Position numbers and translations under genes: made by a program. This document shows positions 40,701 to 51,035 of a stretch of 64,000 bases of DNA, piece by piece. How positions within the stretch are numbered: position 1 is the stretch's first letter; each line of letters opens with the position of its first letter. The DNA is taken from contig NC_074713.1 in assembly GCF_947242115.1 (NCBI RefSeq), positions 12,530,001-12,594,000 of the forward strand. The letters run 5' to 3'. A model generated the notes under the pieces. That model saw only the letters and a list, made by a program, of their open reading frames with translations, was not told the origin of the DNA and did not search any database. This DNA comes from Biomphalaria glabrata. Lineage: Eukaryota > Mollusca > Gastropoda > Planorbidae.

Positions 40701-43700
40701 TTGAAAAATGCTCATTATACCTTAAGCCAAGAGAGGTAGCTTTGAATAAAAAATGGAAATCTAGATCTAATACTAATAAATAAACAACTTTAAAAAATAA
40801 AACAAAGAACATCAAATTTGACTTGTTTAAAATATGTCATTTACCTAGTATACCTATAGATTATAAAGACACTTCAAAAATACTCCTGAATAAGGGGTAT
40901 AAACATATTCATTCAAAAAAACTAAGAGAAAGAGAAAAAAAGCTATACACCTCCAGTTTTCACTGAACTAAACAAGACATTATCACTCTTCTTATTGTAA
41001 AGTTTTAAAAATTGCAACGCCTTAGGACTGTATTGTAAACAACACATCGTACTGCTGTAGTAGGTTAGTAAGTAACTTCTCTCTATGGTGGCTCGTTTAA
41101 ATTGTATAATGTCATTTTATTATTACATGTTGATTGCTTTAACTAAAAAAATAAATGCTTATAAATGGTAGAGAACATCATTTTCCAAACTTCCAAAATT
41201 GACCAAAGAATTGTTTTTTGTTTTTTAAATGTCAACATATTGTCTACTATTTAGATATCTTTTTAATATTGTTCACACTTTAAAGTTTCCACATAGCCCA
41301 TAATTGTTGAAAATGTGTTTTTTTAAATAGTTTTTGGCTGTGTGGTTAAAAAAATAACTTTTTTTTTACATTTTATTTAGCATCAATACAATTAAAGCTA
41401 TTCATTAGTTTAGTTAAGTCAGTTTAAGGTTGTTGTAAAGAATCATTTAGTAAGTAATGAATCCTAAATGTCCAGCCTTGATTGAAGTATTGTCACCTTT
41501 CAGGGGCACTGTTGAAGATACAGAACTTATTGAAGGTTTGGTGTTCAGCAGTAAGACATTAAGCGCAGGTGGTCCTACCAAAGTAGAAAAAGCTAAAGTT
41601 GGTCTTATTCAATTCTGTATTTCTCCACCCAAGACTGATGTAAGAAATAATTGCATCATATTTTTTTGGTTAAATTAGTATTAGTATTACCAATTAGTAT
41701 AATTGCATTTTTTGAAGTAATAATGTAAATCTATTGTGGATGATTGTTGTCTGGACAGGTGGATAATTAAGTTATAGGGTCTGATTAAATAATAATGATG
41801 TAAATCTATTGTGGATGATTGTTTGTCTGGACAGGTGGATAATTAAGTTATAGGGTCTGATTAAATAATAATGATGTAAATCTATTGTGGATGATTGTTT
41901 GTCTGGACAGATGGATAATCAAGTTATAGTGTCTGATTACACTCAGATGGACAGAGTGCTTCGAGAAGAGAGAGCCTATATTCTGGAAATTGTCAAAAAA
42001 ATTAAAAAAGCAGGATGTAATGTTCTTCTCATTCAGAAATCTATTTTAAGGTAAATTTTATTTGTTTTGTTAATGATAAATTTGTTGATATTAGATTGAT
42101 ACTCAAGTCATGTTAAATTTGATTTTCACTTATGTTAGTGTAAAAAAAAAAAAGCTCATAGATATATAGTAGTATATATAGTAATATTTTTAAAAAAACA
42201 TAGTTCCCTTTATTTTAGTAATTTTTAGTAAAAAAAAAATAACTGCTTTGTGATTGATCACCACAATTTAAAACTTATGTTTTTGAGATTTGATTTACCA
42301 GTACCTGATAGCATTGATCCAAATTTTTTTATCCAGGGATGCTGTTTCAGACCTAGCCCTTCATTTTCTAGCGAAGATGAAAATTTTAGTTGTTAAAGAT
42401 GTAGAAAGGGAAGATGTTGAATTTGTGTGTAAGGTAAATACCTTTAATTGAATTAAATGCTGTTTAAGTCTAGTCCTGTCATTCAGCACTTTGTATGTGT
42501 GGCTAATGCCTGTTATCAAATTGCTAATTAATGTCACCTATATAAATGTAATAAGATATTAAAATTTTTGTTTTCTGCAGACTTTGGGTTGCCGTCCTAT
42601 TGCAAGTGTTGACCACTTTTTGCCTGAGTATTTGGGTACTGCAGAGCTTGTTGAAGAAGTTCAAGCTGGTAGTGGCAAGATTGTAAAGGTTGATATTTTA
42701 TTTTCATTCAGTTTCATTAGCTACTCTACCTTTTCAAAAGATGAAATTTCACAGACCTGTTCCTAGTGAACTGTGAGGATGTTGAAAATGCTGATGAATA
42801 TCTAGACTTGTTTCATTAATGTTTTTTTTTATCTCTCTACTTTCAATAATAATGTTTGTGATTCATTAATATATTTCTATTACAGATTACAGGTATTGCT
42901 AATCCTGGGCAGACAGTTACAGTTTTAATACGTGGCTCTAACAAGCTGGTCTTGGAAGAAGCTGATAGATCTTTGCATGATGCTTTGTGTGTTATTAGGT
43001 GTCTTGTTAAGAAAAGGTAGCTTATAGATTTCTGTATATTTATACATTTATTTTTACATTTTATTGGGAGTCTATATGGATGATAGATGTAGCTTATTTC
43101 AGAGAAGTCTTTGTTTCTCACAATAGCATAGTCATTTTTAGACCCTGATTAGGCCACATGCACATTACATCTATCACAGTAAACATAAAACATGGGTTGT
43201 GTGTGTGAAGAAGAGCATGGGCGCTTTCACATGATGTAGTGACTGTAAAATGGCTTTGAAACAGCTACACCGAATTCGATAATCCTCATGTGGTCTGGGT
43301 TGATGGCTAATTTAACTGTTGCAAATGTTTTTCCACAAGAGATGAACCAATCTAAAAATAGAAATGTTGAATAGCTAGATACAGCACAGCAAAATCTTAA
43401 CCCAGTGTGCAAACTACTTTAAAAAAATATTTGCACATATCACTGCACTTAACTATTTACTAGATGCATTAAGTTTTTGCTATGCACTTGACTGTTCTTT
43501 TTCACATCCTCATGTGGTCTGGGTTGATGACTAATTAAACTGTTTCAAATGTTTTTCGACAAGAGATAAACCAATAAAAAAATAGAAATGTTGAATAGCT
43601 AGATACAGCACAGCAAAATCTTAACACAGTGTGCAAACTGCTTTAAAAAAATATATATTTGCACATATCACTTCACTTAACTATTTACTAGATGCATTAA

Positions 43701-43905
43701 GTTTTTGCTATGCAATTGACTGTTTTTTTAAGAAATTGCATTCAAATGCCATTCACGCTCAAATTTGTGAACTTTCTGTTGCTTTCAGTCACCACTGATA
43801 ATATAAATGAAAATGTTTAACATGCTATTGAACACAGAAGTCTCAGCGCAATACTTTTTTTTTTTTTTTTTTTTTGCACTAAAAATGTTCTTTAAAATAT
43901 ATATA

Positions 43906-43945
<40 letters not shown>

Positions 43946-46900
43946 AAAGGTCCATCAGCGAAATGGCATATTAAGCGAACACCTCCCCGTAATTTTTATC
44001 CATTCTTATTTATTTCAAAAGTAACTGCAGAACTAATAAAATGGTATTACAAAAACTCCATTTTTCTACATTTCCCACATATTCACTTTCGTTTTCCCTC
44101 ATACAATAAAGCATAGCTGAAGGTCAAAGTTGACATGTATGGAAATTTCATTCTCAAAACGTTTCCGGATAAACGAGAATAGGTCTGAACTTAAGGCGAT
44201 TTTAAAGCACCAATGGACATCGGACGAAAAAAAATTGCATATTGTACTTCTAAATAGATGAGGAAATAGTTAGCTATAATAGCAAAGGCTATTTATTCCG
44301 TTGAAAAAAATATATTATGGGGTGTTCGCTCAAAATGACCTTTTTAACTGAAAACCTATTCAGCGAAAGCCCCTATAATAAGCTTAAAAAAGCCATTTAA
44401 TGATAATTTAGTGACTGATTTAATCTGTTTTTCTTTTTGTCTTATCTATTGTTATTGTTTGTAAACTGAAATATTAAAATAATAGGCCTATTTTTAACCT
44501 TAACACAATGTCTTCAGTTTCGAAGATTAAGGATGAGTGCATTACATGCTCACATGACTACGCCCAGTTACGACCAGCATATTTTCCCGCATTTTCTTTC
44601 CGTCTAACAGGGTGTCCGCGGCCTCCTGAAATTCAAGGATGTCCTTGAATCTCCTTGAATTTCAAAAAAACTGAAAAAGTCCTTGAAATCTCCTGGAATT
44701 TTAAAATATCTCCTTAAATGTCCTGGAATTTCGCCGATCTGGAAAAAAAAAAAAAAATCGGCTTAAAAAAAAAATTATTAGAGGATGGGCCGGCGCGGGC
44801 GGAAATAAATTCAAAATTACCGTTTCCGAGTCTGCGCAGAAGGTGTTTACCGCTCCTTCACTATATAAAGCATCGATATCGGATCGTTTTTTCAGTGGAC
44901 ACGTTGATTTTCATTCAAATTGGATCAAAAGTTTACGTTACGCATCTTCAAAACTGTTTTCCTGTTTCATTTTGTGCCTTTATATTTTCATCGGATCATA
45001 TTATTACTTAGATCTATGTGCATTGTGAATTTAATAATTAGATCTAGGCCTAGATCTAAATATATCTAGACTAGATTATTATTACTAGATCTAGATTATT
45101 CGAGATCTATAAAGTATATGATCTACGTTTCTTTTATTGTGATTTGTGCTTTGGCTTTGGTTTAACTTTAATCAAGTCTTTATCTAAGCCTAAGCTAGAG
45201 ATTTATAGTCTGTTACGTAGCTCTAGTCTTGAGACTTGATTGTTCTATCATCTGATCGGACTGTCCTAGAATACTAGATATCCAAATCTAGATCTATAAG
45301 TATAACCTACATTTGTATTACAATGCCTAAATACGGGACATCGTTTAATGCGCTTTGGCTTGAAAAAAGATATTTACAGATCTTGGCTTCAAAAATCATC
45401 CGTCAGTGACACCAAAGCCTTTTGTCGTCATTGTAAAAAACAAATTGACATATTATGCATGGGTGAAGCAGCACTTAAATCTCATATGAAATCAGATAAA
45501 CACAAGCGAGAGTCTGGAAAGTCAGATGGCTGCTTAATGATTGCACCCATATTTGCTAAAAAGGCTGCTACAGTTACAGCGACTGTCACTTGTCCTACAG
45601 CTATGCCACCAACCCCACAGGTGCAAGCTGCTCAAGTCATTGATCCTAGCCAAAATATACCAACAACCTCTACGTCAACCCAGGCGCAATCATCAATCAA
45701 ATCTCACGTGACCACAGAGGAGACAATCAACGCAGAGATACTATGGGCTTTGAAAGTGGTGTGTTCTCATTACTCATATAACAGTTGCCATGATATTGCT
45801 GATCATTTTGCTCGAATGTTTCCTGACAGCAACATAGCTAAAAAAATGTCTTGTGGAAAAGACAAAATATCCTATCTTGTGTCTTTTGGGCTTGGTCCTT
45901 ATTTCCAGGATCTTCTAAAGGACAAGCTCAAAACTGTGAATGATGGTTTTGTACTATTGTTTGACGAATCTCTAAATCGAGAACTAAACAAGAAACAAAT
46001 GGATATGCATGTCAGATACTGGGATACAGATAAGGGTGAGTTGATTTGTTTAATTAAATTATAATTAGGCCTACACTAAATAGGTTAAATTAAACCTAAA
46101 GATGCATGAGTGCTATCTAATTATAATGAAAATAAATATTCAATATTAATGATGATTGTAGAATTGTTAATGAGATAAGACTGAATATAATTGTATCTAT
46201 CTATATGCTAAATATTTTTTGAATTTCCCAACTTTAGGTTGTTACAAGATACTATGGCTCTGCTTTCCTGGGTCATGCTACTGCTCAAGATATGCACCAA
46301 AAATTATGTGAAAACTTTCACTTTGACGGAAAAAGTGTTGTTCAGATATCAATGGATGGCCCCAATGTCAACTGGGCCTTGTTCAAATTACTCAGTGAGG
46401 ACCTCCAGAAAGCATCAGAAAAAAAGTTTGTGGACATTGGCAGTTGTGGGCTTCATACAATGCACAATGCTTTTCGTGCAGGCCTTGCATCAACTGGCTG
46501 GGAACTGGGTCATTTTTTCTCATCGCTGTCTTGGCTTTTCAAAGATACCCCAGCAAGAAGGGAAGACTTCACATCACTAACTGGCAGCAGTGATTTTCCT
46601 CTTGAACACTGTCAGCATCGATGGGTGGAGAATGTTGAGGTGGCAGAGAGAGCTCTCAAAGTATGGCCCCACGTAAAAAAATTCATTCAGTCTTTAATTA
46701 CTGCTAAAAAGGCAATCAACACAAAGTCTTTTGAGCACCTGAAAGGCTGTATGGATGATGTACTACTAATTGCCAAAATTGAAAGCTTCATATCCATTGC
46801 AAAGGTTTTGCAACCTTTTTTAAAAAGATATCAAACAGATGCACCACTGTTGCCCTTTATGGCCCAAGACCTCTTCAACATGCTTCGGTCATTGTTGCAA

Positions 46901-49900
46901 AGATTTGTGACACCAGCTGTCTTTAAAGAATGCACTTCAGTTACAGCACTGCTTAGTGCAGATTTGTCAGATATAAAAAATCTTCTGCCTCCTGGAGAAG
47001 TTGACATAGGTTTTAAAGCCAAATCTGCTGTCAAGGAAATTAAGAGTAAAGCCAGTGCAAGGGATATTTTCAACTTCCAGATGGAGAGCAGAAAGTTTCT
47101 GGTAACAACAGCCATAAAATTAATGACAAAATCTCCACTGAAAAATCAGCTTGTCCAGTGTTTGAAATGGCTACAGCCTAAAAACATTGTAGAAGATTTT
47201 GATGGTTCTTTAAGAGACTTAGATGCCACTTTGAGCTACTTAGTTGAGCTTGGCCGTGTCAGCGCAGATGACTGTGATGATATCAAGTCGGAATTCACCC
47301 AGTGGCACAGTTCCATTGTCACCACAAATTCCATAGTATTCCAGTCCTTTAGTATCCAATGTGATAGACTGGATACTTTTTTTAATCAACATATTAACAG
47401 TGAATTCAGTAAACTATGGGCACTAATAAGAGGAATTTTGATTCTGTCTCATGGCCAAGCCCAGGTCGAGAGAGGTTTCAGTACCAATAAAGAGACAATG
47501 TGCGTCAACATGATGGAGAGAACACTTATAGCCAAGAGAATGATTTGTAACAGCATTGAAGCAATGGGAGGAATTAAAAATGTAACAATTTCTTCAGGCA
47601 TGCGAATGGCTGCTGCTTCAGCCAGATCAAAGTATAGAATTTATCTGGAAGAAAGGGCTGAGGAGGAAAAAAGAAAGAACCTAAAAAGGAAAAGAAACGA
47701 TCAATTTGAAGAACTTGAGGCTATGAAATCCAAAAAAGCTAGGTTCGAAAGGGACATTACAAGCCTCACTGACTCTGCGGACAAGCTTGCAGAAAAAGCA
47801 GAAAACACTAACAGTCACAAATTTTTAATAGAATCCAATGCTTTACGTCGCTCTGCAAAGCTTAAAAAAGAGCAGATTGAAAAACTTACTTTGGAAATGG
47901 AAACCAAAGTGAGGGAGATCAGTGGACTCTAAAAAACATTAAAAACCCTTGTATATATGTAAATATATTGTAAAGAATGGATGTTCAGGATGCGTTTTAT
48001 GGTAGGCCTTACACTCGTACTAGTTTATAATGTATTTTTTTGCATGTTTTGAATATCTTGAGTAAGTTATTTTTATTTAGTAATCAAATCTAAATTATTC
48101 CAACCTATATATATATATATATATGGGCTATAAATATTTTTTTTTATTTTTTGGCGCGAACTCTTATGTCCTGGAATTTTTAAATTTCTCCTTGAAAACT
48201 CCTTGAATTTCAATTAGACTTTGGTGCAGAAACCCTGGTCTAAAATGTTTGACTCGCAGCTCTCCAACAGTCTCTCAGAGCTCATATGCTGGTAGTTACT
48301 TTCCTCTGTGCCATTGAGGGTGAAATGACGCTTCAGTTGATCTTAACAGCGCTTACGGCTTATAGTGGGGGGGGGGGGCATCTGTTTTGCCGTCCTCCTT
48401 TTTTTAACTGGCTGGTTAACCTCTTGTTACTAATCATATGTTACTATCATATGTGTATAAATGTTTAAAAGATCAGAATTCATTTTCACAGGGTTCCCCC
48501 ACCATTCTGAGATTAGGATTTCAGGAGATTTCCAAGAGTTTTCCAGGAGAAAATATTCGATTTCAGGAGCGAAAAAAGGCGAACTATATATTTAGTAATA
48601 AATATAAGAATTATCATATAATATACATGTATAAAATTACAAGATTTCTCCTGAGCCTTTTCGAAATCGTCTTCATGCCCGAAACCCAAGCTGTTGTAGA
48701 TCTGCCCCCCATACATCATCAATCCATCGCATTCGGGATCTGCCTTTGGGTCAATCAGCGTGCGTGTGTGTGTGTGGGGGGGAGGGTCGAGTTGATGATT
48801 AAATTAAGTGCACTGAACATGTGTTCTTAAAAAAAATAGTCACAGTAACGAGAGTTTATGAAATGGGGAGTGAAATGACGTGGACTAGCCAATATGGTGG
48901 AGGCGAAATAGAATTTTGTAGTTTCTTTCTTTCTCTAAAAGAAAAATATTTGATCGAAGATTTCGTAGGCTATATAGACATCAGTTCCGAGCAGAGAAAA
49001 GAGATGTGGAGCACCAGAAAAGTGAAAACAAATTTAGGCCTAATGTCACAAGGAGGACAATAGTCATAATGTTTCATGGAAGAAGTTAGATGATAGAACT
49101 AATTGAAGCATAATTTCCTATATTTTAACATGCTATTTCTCTATTTTTTACGGCCTTTCGCTCATTAGGACTCCCGCGAAAATTGCGTTCGCTGATTAGG
49201 TCCGACCCCTACCGCAAGTTGACTTGAATTATAAATTTAATAGCTGATATGGAAAAAAGATTCAAATTTAGTTTTATCGCCCAATAGCTGAGGAGTCCGC
49301 AGATGTTTTCATTTTTTAAATAAGTTTAACCATTGCGGAGTTAAAAATTCTAAACTAAAAACTGGCACAAAAGTGTTCGCCATTGGTCCTTTCCCATATA
49401 TATATTGAAATTGATTTCATTGCTTATGATTTTATATACAACTTTTGGCTAGAAGATAATTTGTTTTCTCAGAGCTCTGATAGCTGGTGGAGGAGCTCCT
49501 GAAATTGAACTGTCTCTGAAACTTATGGAGTATGCTAACACATTGACAGGCATTGAACAATACTGCTTCCGTGCCTTTGCTGAAGCTTTAGAAGTTATTC
49601 CATTTACTTTGGCTGAAAATGCTGGTTTAAACCCTATAGCAACTGTTACAGAGCTGAGGACAAGACATGCAAGAGGAGAAAGGACAGCTGGCATCAATGT
49701 TAGAAAGGTAAAATTTTAAAACATTCCCTTGCATTTGTTAAGTAGTGTAAATTATTTTATTTTAATGCATTTATTTATTTATTTTTGTTTATTTTGACAG
49801 GGCGCCATTACCAACATCTTAGAAGAAAGTGTAGTTCAGCCAATTTTAGTTACTGTCAGTGCGATCAATTTGGCTGCTGAAACTGTGCGTAGCATTTTGA

Positions 49901-50733
49901 AGATTGATGACATAGTAAGTCCTTTTTCTCGGGAACTGGCCATAAATGAGAGCAAATCTATAAATTGAGTTCAGCTTTTTTAGAAAGTAGTGACAAGCAG
50001 TGTATTCTAAGTTCCAATATATTGCCTTCACATTTATCCATATTGCTTTTTATTCTTTTCACTCTGTCTTGGCAATGGTAAACCAGATCTTAAATACAAG
50101 CGTTCTAAAATGTCAACGAAGTAGATAACTTTGATTGATTTAGTATGAAAATCCTGTATTGTGTACAGTTAAGTATCTTGTAATTTCAAATGTCTAGAGC
50201 AGCCATCATTTAGTGTATGATATTGTTTTTGAAGGTAACTTGCTTGAATTTAAGTGATCTGTATGTGCAAGATAAGATTAACAAAGCTAAGAATGCGATT
50301 GATGAGGGAAGTAAGCATTCAATGGATTCAGTTATAATTTTTGTTTATGAAACTACCATATTTCATTGGCTTTTTTGTTTGTTTTATTTTGAGAGAAGTT
50401 TGAAATATTTTATGTTGATATATGAAACAAAAGCAGTTCCTTAAGTCTTTTTTTTTTATTATTTTTGTTCTTTTTAATATTCTCTTAGCATTTTTCCCTG
50501 ATGATTTATTTTTTATTGATTTAGACTAGTTTTAACATTTTCTTTTCAGAAAAAAAAAAGGATTGATTCACTTTATAAAATGTTATGTTAATTTAAACTT
50601 ATCTAATTTCTAGAATAGTTTACCAATTTAAATTTAATGACTTTTTTGTTTTATATTTATCCATTGCTGAAACTTTATTTTAGTATTAATTTGAACTTGT
50701 ATGTATTTTCAGGTTAACTGTGTTAGGAATTGA
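34757..50733 (+). CDS. CCT4: CCT4, T-complex protein 1 subunit delta (complete)
   Basis: Exons: 34757-34868, 39217-39269, 39370-39459, 39864-39972, 40069-40211, 40330-40451, 41504-41639, 41911-42050, 42337-42433, 42581-42688, 42886-43016, 49473-49707, 49801-49914, 50713-50733. Total 1611 bases, 536 residues plus stop, close to the human 539. It starts [13 protein letters not shown] and ends KIDDIVNCVRN. The group II chaperonin ATP site is intact: [19 protein letters not shown], the catalytic [13 protein letters not shown] and [11 protein letters not shown]. Apical-domain words include [12 protein letters not shown] and [16 protein letters not shown] (here VIVSDY). The protein is one of eight subunits of the cytosolic TRiC/CCT ring that folds actin, tubulin and WD40 proteins using ATP. 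The last exon has only six codons plus stop. Introns 1 and 10 carry SNORD25 copies; intron 11 (6.5 kb) carries nested transposons; the acceptor of exon 8 lies in a triplicated segment. Confidence 0.97.
35440..36790 (+). mobile_element. 5'-truncated L2/CR1-type LINE with open reverse transcriptase frame
   Basis: Sits in CCT4 intron 1, same direction as the gene. An uninterrupted frame, 35450-36691 (413 codons, no true ATG start), holds RT motifs in order: [28 protein letters not shown] (motif A), [10 protein letters not shown] (B), HFFADDSQ (C, with FADD in place of the usual YADD), [13 protein letters not shown] (D), [13 protein letters not shown] and [13 protein letters not shown], and ends YLFKTFLD. 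The last motifs are hallmarks of L2/CR1 LINEs. Endonuclease and ORF1 are absent. The 3' UTR runs through CAGCGCCTTGAGCCTACA to an AAATAAATAAAATTATTATT tail. An unbroken frame in a dead-on-arrival copy implies recent insertion. Confidence 0.9.
36838..37110 (+). repeat. ~270-bp duplication, intron 1 copy
   Basis: Nearly identical (roughly 95%) to 39513-39765 in intron 3, same orientation, 2.7 kb apart: GACAGGCTTTCCACAGACAT, CTGTCATACATTAAAG, CACCCAGTTTGTTTAGATCT, AGGTGATAGGAGGTAACAGA, TGGGTGCTTACATATCC. It opens with TGACAG and has CTGTCA 50 bases on, so a stem is possible. No protein-coding content. Confidence 0.9.
37436..37503 (+). ncRNA. SNORD25: C/D box snoRNA SNORD25 (U25), copy 1
   Basis: C box GTGATGA (37443-37449), guide TTTCACAGACCTGTA immediately before D' CTGA (37468-37471), a C'-like ATGAGGA, and D box CTGA (37494-37497), closed by a CTCCAT/ATGGAG terminal stem. 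The guide is complementary to AACAGGTCTGTG of 18S rRNA. It is the guide of vertebrate U25, which directs 2'-O-methylation of human 18S G1490. In CCT4 intron 1, sense strand. It is far from a splice site, so processing efficiency is uncertain. Confidence 0.88.
38597..38670 (+). ncRNA. SNORD25: C/D box snoRNA SNORD25 (U25), copy 2
   Basis: C box GTGATGA (38606-38612), guide TTTTCACAGACCTGTA, D' CTGA (38632-38635) followed by GC as in human U25, D box CTGA (38660-38663), and an extended terminal stem CTCTCCAT/ATGGAGA. Same 18S target as copy 1. CCT4 intron 1. Confidence 0.88.
39063..39129 (+). ncRNA. SNORD25: C/D box snoRNA SNORD25 (U25), copy 3
   Basis: C box GTGATGA (39070-39076), guide CTACACAGACCTGTT, D' CTGA (39096-39099), C'-like ATGAAGA, D box CTGA (39121-39124), stem CTCTAT/ATGGAG. 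Its 3' end is 87 bases upstream of the exon 2 acceptor, near the spacing typical of intron-encoded box C/D snoRNAs, so this copy is a strong candidate for efficient production. CCT4 intron 1. Confidence 0.88.
39513..39765 (+). repeat. ~250-270-bp duplication, intron 3 copy
   Basis: Partner of 36838-37110. It contains CACAGACATGTTTGA, one change from the U25 guide and with TTGA where D' CTGA would be, bracketed by TGACAG/CTGTCA. No C box is visible, so if it derives from a snoRNA it is a decayed one. Confidence 0.85.
41724..41948 (+). repeat. Triplicated CCT4 intron 7/exon 8 boundary
   Basis: Three head-to-tail units of 75-76 bases (TCTATTGTGGATGATTG starts at 41730, 41805, 41881). Each includes the acceptor TCTGGACAG and the start of exon 8. 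Only the third is the true exon (ACAG|ATGGATAATCAAGTT, exon from 41911). The first two read ACAG|GTGGATAATTAAGTT, so use of either acceptor (after 41758 or 41834) would give V-D-N-stop in the exon frame. Confidence 0.93.
42734..42800 (+). ncRNA. SNORD25: C/D box snoRNA SNORD25 (U25), copy 4
   Basis: In CCT4 intron 10. C box AAGATGA (one change from consensus), guide TTTCACAGACCTGTT, D' position CCTA (degenerate), C' GTGAGGA as in human U25, D box CTGA (42791-42794). Ends about 85 bases before the exon 11 acceptor, the usual position for an intronic snoRNA. The degenerate C and D' boxes leave open whether it is functional. Confidence 0.72.
43279..43730 (+). repeat. ~226-bp tandem duplication in CCT4 intron 11
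   Basis: Two units, from about 43281 and 43507: CCTCATGTGGTCTGGGTTGA, AGAAATGTTGAATAGCTAGA, TACAGCACAGCAAAATCTTA, GTGTGCAAACT, TTGCACATATCAC and GATGCATTAAGTTTTTGCTA in the same order. A few substitutions only. Confidence 0.9.
44608..48237 (+). mobile_element. hAT-superfamily DNA transposon (6-bp target duplication), nearly whole
   Basis: Left end CAGGGTGTCCGCGGCCTCC, right end (reverse complement) CAGGGTTTCTGCACC; GTCTAA is repeated at 44602-44607 and 48238-48243. A 6-bp duplication is unusual for hAT (8 is typical) but fits the group called hAT6 in repeat catalogues. Subterminal DNA on both sides is packed with TCCTTGAATTTC and TCCTGGAATTT words, likely transposase-binding repeats. It carries the transposase gene at 45323-47932. 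Inserted into the TIR element 43944-49394 inside CCT4 intron 11. Confidence 0.82.
45323..47932 (+). pseudogene. hAT transposase, one intron, nearly intact
   Basis: Starts [15 protein letters not shown] (ATG 45323), then needs a frame change near 45365 to continue [20 protein letters not shown]. Domains: BED-like zinc finger FCRHCKK...HMKSDKHK, a Thr/Ser/Pro/Ala-rich linker, LLFDESLN (first catalytic Asp), intron about 46036-46237 (GTGAGT...TTTAG), [32 protein letters not shown] (second Asp), [24 protein letters not shown], and the C-terminal hATC block [17 protein letters not shown] (catalytic Glu), then a Lys/Glu-rich coiled coil to 47932. The second exon (46292-47932, 546 codons) is unbroken. 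Besides the N-terminal shift, the splice phases I read (1 then 0) do not join cleanly, so a second small indel or another splice site is implied. Recent but probably inactive. Confidence 0.82.
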
Positions 50734-50924
50734 TCCATTGTATCAAGCAAGAAATTTGAAATTACTTTGCTGCTACTATCATCTGGATTGTATATTTTTA
50801 ATTTTTTTTATTCTTATTATATTTTAATTGCCCATATTGATAGTGATAAACTTCTTAAACTTATTCATCTCACTCATACATTCAGTCTGTCTGGTTGAGA
50901 CTTTTGATATTTTGTTTGGTTTGT

Positions 50925-50930
50925 AATAAA
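50925..50930 (+). promoter_or_regulatory. CCT4 polyadenylation signal
   Basis: AATAAA, 192 bases after the CCT4 stop, the first good signal downstream. Confidence 0.6.
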
Positions 50931-51035
50931 AGAAATTTAAAAAACAAAAGGTGTATATCTTTTTTTTTTACCTTACGTTTATAACTTCAGGTGCCAAATG
51001 TATACATTTATTTGTTTGGTCAGAATGTGTTATGG

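Larger units (their letters stand above)
43944..49394 (+). mobile_element. TIR element with AGCGAA subterminal motifs, host of the hAT element
   Basis: Left end GGAAAGGTCCATCAGCGAA; right end, reverse complement, GGAAAGGACCAATGGCGAA (15 of 19 match). Flanks on both sides are AT dinucleotide repeats, so it sits in an (AT)n tract. AGCGAA or TTCGCT recurs close to both ends (near 43960, 43975, 44330, 44360, 49150, 49190, 49376). The only coding content is the inserted hAT element 44608-48237; without it about 1.8 kb remains, non-autonomous. Superfamily unknown. Confidence 0.6.

Noticed and set aside
45348-47932. hAT transposase as a domesticated host gene
   Set aside because: It retains TIRs and a target duplication and has frame defects, so it is a transposon copy; no sign of host co-option.
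48486-48570. Second hAT terminus (CAGGGTTCCCCCACC with TTTCCAGGAG words)
   Set aside because: No matching inverted end or target duplication found nearby; too little to call an element.
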